Shown: in pieces, positions 1 to 5,151 of the stretch | Layout: each line of letters starts with the position of its first letter | How positions within the stretch are numbered: position 1 is the stretch's first letter | Assembly: GCA_002308235.1 (NCBI GenBank) | Contig: DBVS01000011.1 | Location: 1 to 6,953 of the forward strand | Source: Lachnospiraceae bacterium UBA1258 | GTDB lineage: Bacteria > Bacillota > Clostridia > Lachnospirales > Lachnospiraceae | DNA: 6,953 nt | Direction: 5' to 3' | Position numbers and translations under genes: made by a program | Notes under the pieces: generated by a model | Database searches by the model: none | The model's input: only the letters and a program-made list of their open reading frames with translations | What the model was told of the DNA's origin: nothing

Positions 1-191
1 AGTTTCTTTCCTGCCTTGATCTTGGCCTCAAGCTCAACATAACCGGCCTTTTCAGCCATGTTGACGATTTCGTTGACACACTCTCTTTCAGTCTTGCAGG
101 TGCTGATAAAATCGATGTATTCCCTGTTCAATACATCACATTCCTTAGCGCGTGCGGCGCTGTAGCTTTCCCAAACGTTCTTTGTTTCCAT
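1..191 (-). CDS. M18 family aminopeptidase, N-terminal fragment (continues past window start)
   Basis: I translated the minus strand from the ATG at 191-189. It gives 63 open codons to the window edge, beginning METKNVWESYSAARAKECD and containing CKTERECVNEIVNMAEKAGY. This N-terminal pattern (a KNVWE-type start, then a CKTEREC-like stretch and a helix ending in AGY) is what I recall from the clostridial branch of M18 zinc aminopeptidases, cytosolic enzymes that remove N-terminal residues from peptides. The catalytic metal ligands lie further downstream and are not visible, so activity cannot be judged. The start is supported by AAGGAG at 203-198, 6 nt before the ATG. The gene follows pheT by 53 nt with no hairpin terminator between them, so read-through is possible; a weak promoter may also lie in the gap. 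The family call rests on recognition of the first 63 residues only. Confidence 0.72.
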   Translation of the reverse strand, partial: METKNVWESYSAARAKECDVLNREYIDFISTCKTERECVNEIVNMAEKAGYVELEAKIKAGKK

Positions 192-209
192 AAAAATCTC
201 CTTTTAAAA

Positions 210-238
210 ACTATATAGATATTACACTCATTTTGCAA
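210..238 (-). promoter_or_regulatory. Possible weak promoter for the aminopeptidase gene
   Basis: In the 53-nt gap after pheT the minus strand carries TTGCAA (238-233), a 17-nt spacer and TATAGT (215-210). The spacing is ideal, but the -35 is only fair. The predicted transcription start near 203 would fall inside the Shine-Dalgarno sequence (203-198), which would leave almost no leader. It may be chance in an AT-rich gap, with the gene instead transcribed by read-through from pheT. Confidence 0.25.
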
Positions 239-244
239 AAAATA

Positions 245-2662
245 CTACGCTCTTAATGTTATACCATATTTTTCGTTAAGAGTATCAAGAATATTTTTAA
301 TTAAGGAATCAACGAATTCAGGCTTAAGTTCCTCGTTCTTTGGCGTAAATACCAGATTAAAGGCCATACTCTTTTTATTTTCGCCAAGCTGGGCGCCTTC
401 GTAAATGTCAAAAAGATTAATGTCCGTCACATAATCGCATGTGGCTTCGATGGTCTTTTCAACCGATGCGCAGGTAACATCCTTATCCATTACAAAGCAA
501 AGGTCTCTCTTCTCTTCGTTAAATGCAGGAAGGGGTGTGAAACGTCTTTCTTTTCCGTAGTACTTGGTAAGGGCTTTAAGATCGATTTCCGCTACATATG
601 CGGGAACTCTCATGTCGGTTTCATCCTGGATTTCATACTTAACCTGACCCATAAGGCCGATCTCTTCTCCGTTACAAAGGACCTTTGCGCTTCTGTAGGG
701 GTGAAGGAAGACATATTCTTCTTTTTCGTAATCGAATTTGATATCAAGGGCAGAAGCAACCGCTTCCAATACTCCCTTTAAGGAGAAGAAATCTTCATCT
801 TCGCCGAATACACCGATACAGATGGTTTCTCTTTCATCGGGATATTCCTTCAAAGGCAGATCTTTTGCGATGAATTTGTTTCCCAGTTCAAAGATCCTGC
901 CGCTTAAGATACCGTTTTTCTGGTTTTTGGCCATGGCATGGATCATCTGAGGCACAAGAGTCGTTCTCATAAGGGATAAATCCCTGTTAATGGGATTTAT
1001 AAGCTTTATGGCATGTCTTAAGGGTGAATCTTCGGGAAGCCTTAAAAGATCGAGATCCGAGGGTGAAAAGAAGGAGTAATGCATGCCTTCGAAAGCACCT
1101 TGCGCGCAAAGAGCATTCTTGATCTTGAGTTCCGTTCTTTGTCTTAAATTGTATCCGCCGCTGGTAACCTGGGCGGTGGGAATGAATGTGGGTACGATAT
1201 GGTCGTAACCGTACATTCTGATGACTTCTTCCGCAACGTCCTGATAGGTCTCGATGTCAAGTCTGTATGCGGGAACCTTGATGGTAAGAACATCCCCTGC
1301 GATTACGGGTGAAAAATCAAGGTTTTTAAGTACCCTTACGATATCAGCATCGGGAACCTTTATACCGAGAACTCCGTTAACTTTTGATACGGAAACCGTA
1401 AGTTCCCTGGGCTCGATGGAATTACCGGTATTTACGTCGAATTTCGTTGAAGAAACCTTGCCACAGCCAAGTTCTTCGATCAGATGGAGGGCTCTCTTCA
1501 TGGCCATAACGGTGGTGTACTCGTAAACGCCTTTGGAGAATACCGCAGATGAATCCGAAGACTGGCCAAGGCTTCTGGAACTCTTTCTGATGTTGTCGGT
1601 CATAAACTTGGCGGCTTCAAATACAACTTCGTTGGTGGTATCAAGAATTTCCGAGTTAAGGCCTCCCATGATCCCCGCAAGGGCAACAGGTTTCTTTCCG
1701 TCACAGATAACAAGGTTGTCATGGGTAAGAGAAAATTCTTTTTCATCAAGAGTAACAATCTTTTCTTCGTCCGCAGCACGTCTTACGTTGATGGCATGAC
1801 CTTCAAGATAGTTATAATCAAAGGCATGCATGGGCTGACCAAGCTCTTTTAACACATAATTGGTAATGTCTACGATGTTTGAGATTGCGGAACATCCCAC
1901 AAGAGTAAGTCTTCTCTTCATCCAGTCGGGAGATTCCTTGATGTTTACATCATAAACATAGTGGGAAATGTATCTTTCGCAGAGGTCGGGCGCTTCGCAG
2001 GAAACAGAAAGTTCCTTGGTAACACCTGTCTCTGTATAGGATAAATCGGGCTGTTTCAAAGGTTTTTGAAGAACTGCGGCAACTTCTCTTGCAAGACCGA
2101 AAATACTCTGGCAGTCGGGTCTGTTGGCAGTTATCGATACGTCAAAGATCCACTCGTCAAGACCTGTGATGGGTTTTACGTCTTCACCGGGAGTTGCATC
2201 ATCGGGAAGCACCAAAAGTCCGTTATATCCTGCACCCTTGTAAAGGTTCTCGGACAGTCCCAGTTCAGTACCCGAACAAAGCATACCGAAGGAATCATAG
2301 CCCCGAAGCTTTCCTGCACTGATGGTCATAACACCTTCAACCGTAACATGGTCCTTTGCGGTCTGGTAAACTCTTGCGCCTACCAGAGCAAGGGGATATT
2401 TCTTTCCTGCCTCAACATTGTCGGCACCGCAGCAAACCTGGAATTCTCCATGCTTTCCCGCATCAACGACACAAACGTGAAGATGGGTATCGGGAATGGG
2501 ATCGCACTTCTTTACGAGTCCCACAACAACATTCTCAATGTCCTTGCCCACCTGATATTTCTCTTCCACTTCAAAACCGCAGGAAAACAGTTTATTTTCA
2601 AGTTCTTCCACGGATACATCTATATCCACATAATCTTTTAACCAGCTTATAGGAACTAACAT
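245..2662 (-). CDS. pheT: Phenylalanyl-tRNA synthetase beta subunit
   Basis: The 805-residue product has the usual length for bacterial PheT. With PheS it forms the alpha2beta2 enzyme that charges tRNA-Phe; the beta subunit binds tRNA and edits mischarged Tyr-tRNA-Phe. The order is canonical. The N-terminus is MLVPISWLKDYVD. An EMAP-II-like OB-fold tRNA-binding domain spans about residues 40-150. The B3/B4 editing region (about 210-400) contains GQPMHAFD (275-282), AGIMGG (329-334) and a following Glu at 338. A B5 domain covers about 410-490, then comes the catalytic-like core, and a C-terminal FDX-ACB anticodon-binding domain occupies about 712-805 (RDLCFVMDKDV, FDIYEG). GGGAGG at 2675-2670, 7 nt before the ATG, supports the start. 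It lies 17 nt after the pheS stop, so the two are co-transcribed under the T-box. One oddity: the B3/B4 stretch usually written RYEKG or RFERG reads AVFSKG (about 373-378), losing a normally conserved Arg and Glu. Confidence 0.98.
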   Translation of the reverse strand: MLVPISWLKDYVDIDVSVEELENKLFSCGFEVEEKYQVGKDIENVVVGLVKKCDPIPDTHLHVCVVDAGKHGEFQVCCGADNVEAGKKYPLALVGARVYQTAKDHVTVEGVMTISAGKLRGYDSFGMLCSGTELGLSENLYKGAGYNGLLVLPDDATPGEDVKPITGLDEWIFDVSITANRPDCQSIFGLAREVAAVLQKPLKQPDLSYTETGVTKELSVSCEAPDLCERYISHYVYDVNIKESPDWMKRRLTLVGCSAISNIVDITNYVLKELGQPMHAFDYNYLEGHAINVRRAADEEKIVTLDEKEFSLTHDNLVICDGKKPVALAGIMGGLNSEILDTTNEVVFEAAKFMTDNIRKSSRSLGQSSDSSAVFSKGVYEYTTVMAMKRALHLIEELGCGKVSSTKFDVNTGNSIEPRELTVSVSKVNGVLGIKVPDADIVRVLKNLDFSPVIAGDVLTIKVPAYRLDIETYQDVAEEVIRMYGYDHIVPTFIPTAQVTSGGYNLRQRTELKIKNALCAQGAFEGMHYSFFSPSDLDLLRLPEDSPLRHAIKLINPINRDLSLMRTTLVPQMIHAMAKNQKNGILSGRIFELGNKFIAKDLPLKEYPDERETICIGVFGEDEDFFSLKGVLEAVASALDIKFDYEKEEYVFLHPYRSAKVLCNGEEIGLMGQVKYEIQDETDMRVPAYVAEIDLKALTKYYGKERRFTPLPAFNEEKRDLCFVMDKDVTCASVEKTIEATCDYVTDINLFDIYEGAQLGENKKSMAFNLVFTPKNEELKPEFVDSLIKNILDTLNEKYGITLRA

Positions 2663-2679
2663 CTTGTATCCTCCCTTTA

Positions 2680-3723
2680 TCAGTCATTTATCTGATCTAA
2701 GACTCTAAGATCAGATTCGAATAATAATTTAATATTGTTAATGCCGTATTTAAGCATAGCGATACGATCAACACCGATACCGAAGGCGATTCCGCTGTAA
2801 ACATCACTGTCTATGTCACAGCCTTCCAGCACCTTCTTGTTAACGACACCGGCACCGAGGACTTCGATCCATCCCGTACCCTTGCAAAGCTTGCAGCCCT
2901 TGCCTTTGCACTGGAAGCAGCTTACATCGACTTCAACGGAAGGCTCCGTGAAAGGGAAATAAGAAGGACGAAGTCTGGTGGTGGTTCCGTCTCCGAAGAT
3001 CTTTTCAACGAAAACATTCAAAAGTCCCTGAAGATCTCCGAGGGTAATACCCTTATCAACGACCAAACCTTCCATCTGAGTAAACATGGGTGAATGGGTG
3101 GCATCATCATCGGATCTGAAAACCTTACCGGGAGAAATGATCTTAATAGGCGGTTTCTTTGCCTCCATTACATGGATCTGTCCGGCAGAAGTCTGTGTAC
3201 GCAAAAGAAAATCGGGGCTTAAATAGAACGTATCCTGCATATCTCTTGCGGGATGATCCTTGGGTATATTCAAAGCCGTGAAATTGTAATAGTCGTTTTC
3301 GATCTCGGTGCCTTCGAAAATATCAAATCCCATGGAGCCGAAGATCTGAACGATCTGGTTTTTAACCTGGGTAATGGGATGAAGGTATCCGACGGGACGC
3401 ATCTTTGAAGGAAGCGTTACATCTATCGCTTCTGCTTCGTAGCGTTTTTTCATCTCTTTTTCTTTAAGGGTCTTCTCAAGTTCATCAAACTTTGAAAGAG
3501 CCCAGGCCTTTATCTCATTTACTTTTTTACCGTAATCGGCCTTTAATTCATTGGGGATTTTTCCCATTTCTTTCATCAAAGAACCGATTTGACCCGTCTT
3601 TGAATCCATTAAACCCTTTCTGAATTCAAAGGCTTCCTTTGAATCGGAAAAGGTATCGATCTTCGCTTCTATTTCCTGCTTCAGCAAAGAAAGTTTTTCT
3701 GTTAATTCATTAAGATCAGCCAT
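2680..3723 (-). CDS. pheS: Phenylalanyl-tRNA synthetase alpha subunit
   Basis: This 347-residue protein, of normal family length, is the catalytic class II subunit that activates phenylalanine with ATP and transfers it to tRNA-Phe. Residues 1-95 are charged and helical, fitting the N-terminal coiled-coil arm that contacts tRNA. Class II motif 1 starts around HPITQVKNQI (115-124). Motif 2 is seen as FRSDDDATHSPMFTQMEG (202-219) with Arg203. The substrate-pocket FPFTEPS stands at 256-262. Motif 3 is GIGVDRIAM (315-323) with Arg320. Between motifs 2 and 3 lies a CxxC-x4-CxxC cluster (Cys269, 272, 277, 280), a feature I know from many bacterial PheS proteins and which may bind zinc. The start is fixed by AGGAGG at 3734-3729, 5 nt before the ATG. 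It is the first gene after the T-box leader and is followed 17 nt later by pheT. Confidence 0.98.
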   Translation of the reverse strand: MADLNELTEKLSLLKQEIEAKIDTFSDSKEAFEFRKGLMDSKTGQIGSLMKEMGKIPNELKADYGKKVNEIKAWALSKFDELEKTLKEKEMKKRYEAEAIDVTLPSKMRPVGYLHPITQVKNQIVQIFGSMGFDIFEGTEIENDYYNFTALNIPKDHPARDMQDTFYLSPDFLLRTQTSAGQIHVMEAKKPPIKIISPGKVFRSDDDATHSPMFTQMEGLVVDKGITLGDLQGLLNVFVEKIFGDGTTTRLRPSYFPFTEPSVEVDVSCFQCKGKGCKLCKGTGWIEVLGAGVVNKKVLEGCDIDSDVYSGIAFGIGVDRIAMLKYGINNIKLLFESDLRVLDQIND

Positions 3724-3740
3724 ATAAACCTCCTAAAAAT

Positions 3741-3767
3741 AAAAAAACCACAGCCAAAAGGCTATGG
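3741..3767 (-). terminator. Rho-independent terminator of the pheST T-box leader
   Basis: On the minus strand CCATAGCC (3767-3760), a TTTT loop and GGCTGTGG (3755-3748) form an 8-bp stem with one G-U pair, followed by seven T residues (3747-3741). The 5' arm overlaps the CCC that closes the antiterminator (3768-3766), so the two structures exclude each other. The U-tract ends just before the pheS ribosome site, as expected for leader attenuation. Confidence 0.93.
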
Positions 3768-3975
3768 GACGATTCTTAATCGCGGTACCACCCAAATTCC
3801 GGATATCCGACACTCAAACGCTTAACGCGCGCACACGTCTTAAGCTACATATCACCTAAGAAGCTCCGGTGTGAAATTCAACTTTACGCTTAACATGGAA
3901 AACCTTTCAGCCGCCGAGTCTTCCTCTCTGGATGTATCGAAAAGTCTACTGTGCACCTTCATCGCTTTTGACTAC
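3741..3975 (-). promoter_or_regulatory. T-box riboswitch (tRNA-Phe responsive) controlling pheST
   Basis: About 235 nt of leader RNA carry the T-box parts in order. The base of Stem I pairs AAGC (3967-3964) with GCTT (3864-3861), next to kink-turn-like GATGA (3963-3959) and GGA (3867-3865). Above it GGTG pairs with CACC, then a specifier loop has AGTA on the 5' side and GAA on the 3' side, fitting a loop-E motif. The specifier codon reads UUC (3875-3873), a Phe codon, followed by A. A hairpin CGGATATCCG precedes the conserved T-box AATTTGGGTGGTACCGCG (3798-3781). In the antiterminator GGG (3793-3791) pairs with CCC (3768-3766) and GCG (3783-3781) with CGT (3771-3769), exposing UGGU (3790-3787). 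UGGU matches an ACCA tRNA end, that is discriminator A, as in tRNA-Phe. Uncharged tRNA-Phe should stabilise the antiterminator and switch on the synthetase genes. Confidence 0.96.
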
Positions 3976-3980
3976 TGTTT

Positions 3981-4009
3981 AATATATTTAAAATATCACC
4001 ATTTGTCAA
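3981..4009 (-). promoter_or_regulatory. Sigma-A promoter of the pheST operon
   Basis: The minus strand has a perfect -35 TTGACA (4009-4004), a 17-nt AT-rich spacer and the -10 TATATT (3986-3981). Transcription should begin at a purine near 3976-3975, a few nucleotides before Stem I of the T-box. The strong core elements fit a gene set regulated by attenuation after initiation. Confidence 0.85.
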
Positions 4010-4040
4010 GGAATTATTGGCTTTTATATTTTGACAAATC

Positions 4041-4061
4041 AAAAAAGACAGCGAAGCTGTC
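4041..4061 (-). terminator. Rho-independent terminator downstream of 6S RNA
   Basis: GACAGC (4061-4056) and GCTGTC (4052-4047) form a perfect 6-bp stem around a TTC loop, followed by TTTTTT (4046-4041) on the minus strand. It sits 10 nt beyond the end of the 6S closing stem and 32 nt before the pheST -35, so it ends the 6S transcript and insulates pheST. The plus strand also shows a five-T run after the stem (4062-4066), so it could act in both directions, although no plus-strand gene points at it. Confidence 0.85.
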
Positions 4062-4070
4062 TTTTTGAAT

Positions 4071-4246
4071 AACCCCCCGAAATGTCGACTCTTGCTTTTG
4101 ACTCCTAGCTATGCTAGGTGGGCAACCGCACGTATGCTTCTGCCATCCGCTGATTGCAGTGCGGCCCGACATCCACATACAAATATAGGAATCCCTTTTA
4201 AAGTTACTGTAGGTTCAAAAATTACAAGACTCGAGCACCCGAGGTT
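4071..4246 (-). ncRNA. ssrS: 6S RNA
   Basis: 6S RNA mimics an open promoter and binds the sigma-A RNA polymerase holoenzyme, tuning transcription with growth phase. The roughly 176-nt minus-strand transcript folds as the family does. In the closing stem AACCTC (4246-4241) pairs with the 3' end GGGGGGTT (4078-4071), and GGG-TG-C-TCGA continues against TCGACATTTC. A large internal bubble includes TTTTGAACCTACAGTAACTT on the 5' side; TTGAACC also occurs in other 6S RNAs. In the long distal arm GTGG pairs with CCAC, GCCGCAC with GTGCGGT, and CTGC with GCAG. A 3' bubble hairpin CCTAGC-ATA-GCTAGG lies at 4118-4104. I also recognise GGTTGCCCACCTAG and GAGTCAAAAGC from clostridial 6S RNAs. It has its own promoter and terminator. 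The plus-strand reading frames here are artefacts. Confidence 0.88.
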
Positions 4247-4252
4247 GTACTG

Positions 4253-4281
4253 ATTATAAACCAAAAGGTATTAACCGTCAA
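4253..4281 (-). promoter_or_regulatory. Sigma-A promoter of 6S RNA
   Basis: TTGACG (4281-4276), a 17-nt spacer and a perfect TATAAT (4258-4253) lie on the minus strand. The predicted start at A4246 coincides with the first paired base of the 6S closing stem, so the promoter and the RNA fold support each other. The -35 begins 8 nt after the stop codon of the isomerase-like gene. Confidence 0.87.
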
Positions 4282-4288
4282 TTCACCG

Positions 4289-5131
4289 TCAGACTTCACA
4301 CTCATCATAGAGCCGTTCCATGTGCTTTCTTGCTGCCACGGCGTTGTCGGGCTTGGTATCCTCAAGGGTCACATGGATGTGAGGTTTACGGGTCTTAATA
4401 AACCTGATGATATCGGAATAATCCATCACTCCGAAGCCTGCGGGTACGGATTCGATATGTCCGATGGCAGGAAGAAAATCCTTTATGTGGATCATCATTA
4501 TATCGTCTCCGAGGAGTTCGATGGCTTCCTTGCAGATTTCCTTTTGCTGCTTGTAATTATGAAAATCAAGCAGGTTTACAGGGTCAAATATGATACCCAG
4601 ATTCGGGGATTTTACGGCATCAAGAACCCGCCTTGCGGTTTTCGGATCATATACGATATGGGTGGCTACAGGCTCAATCGCAACTATCACGCCCATTTTC
4701 TCAGCATACTGAACCACAGGCTTTAAGTTTTTTATGAACAAAGCAAGTGCCGCATCGGTCTTGTTTTCGGGAACAGGCTTGTATTCTTTGTTGGGGCACC
4801 CGGTTTCCGTTCCCACAACTCCCGCTCCCAAGAGGGAGGCAAATCTGATATGAGCCATATATCTTTTCTGAATATCGGCCATTTCGGCTGCATCGGGGTT
4901 TGCAAGATTTAAGTAACATCCAAGTACCGCAATATCCATGTTGTTTTTGGCAAAAACATTTTTTATGTACATGGCGTAACCCGGAGTAAGGGCTGCGGGG
5001 TCGCAGGGAAATTCCTTTAACATCTGGTACAGCGCCAGATGTCCGCAATTAAATCCCTGTTCCTTCGCAAAGCCTATTCTTTCTTCAAAAGTGCCTTCTT
5101 TTGTATCGTGCAGTCTGATTCCTAAATTCAT
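4289..5131 (-). CDS. Sugar phosphate isomerase/epimerase family protein (xylose isomerase-like TIM barrel)
   Basis: The 280-residue cytosolic protein has the length and pattern of the AP endonuclease 2/xylose isomerase-like TIM-barrel superfamily. Many members interconvert ketoses, epimerise sugars or act on inositol derivatives with a divalent metal. It opens with strand 1 (NLGIRLHD) followed by a helix containing FEERIGFAKEQGF. The expected metal-site acids and His are present: Glu153 in AIEP, Asp183 in FDPVN, His215 in IHIKD and Glu257 in TLEDT. GFGVMDY (232-238) occupies the usual substrate-loop position. No signal peptide or membrane segment is seen. The substrate cannot be deduced: no sugar kinase, transporter or regulator lies nearby. 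The ATG is preceded by only a weak ribosome site (GGGG, 5143-5140), but the N-terminal strand fits this start. It begins 20 nt after the upstream gene, suggesting one operon and perhaps translational coupling. No terminator separates it from the 6S promoter. Confidence 0.85.
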   Translation of the reverse strand: MNLGIRLHDTKEGTFEERIGFAKEQGFNCGHLALYQMLKEFPCDPAALTPGYAMYIKNVFAKNNMDIAVLGCYLNLANPDAAEMADIQKRYMAHIRFASLLGAGVVGTETGCPNKEYKPVPENKTDAALALFIKNLKPVVQYAEKMGVIVAIEPVATHIVYDPKTARRVLDAVKSPNLGIIFDPVNLLDFHNYKQQKEICKEAIELLGDDIMMIHIKDFLPAIGHIESVPAGFGVMDYSDIIRFIKTRKPHIHVTLEDTKPDNAVAARKHMERLYDECEV

Positions 5132-5151
5132 TTAACTATCCCCGTCTTGTA

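Noticed and set aside
2066..2641. A 191-codon plus-strand open frame opposite pheT, and shorter plus-strand frames at 738-950, 1254-1526, 1533-1799 and 2356-2652.
   Set aside because: All lie antisense to the unmistakable PheT coding sequence, show no recognisable domains and have compositions expected from reading its complement.
4031..4059. Plus-strand promoter beginning with TTGACA at 4031-4036.
   Set aside because: No -10-like hexamer occurs about 17 nt downstream, the region there is the terminator hairpin, and no plus-strand gene follows.
3871..4253. Two short plus-strand open frames (3871-4068 and 4065-4253) in the regulatory interval.
   Set aside because: They cover the complement of the T-box leader, promoter, terminator and 6S RNA; no protein family resemblance is seen and the structured RNAs explain the sequence.
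4322..5048. Plus-strand frame at 4322-4726 and minus-strand frame at 4701-5048 overlapping the isomerase-like gene.
   Set aside because: They overlap a coherent TIM-barrel coding sequence with its metal-site residues in order; their own translations look like out-of-frame noise.
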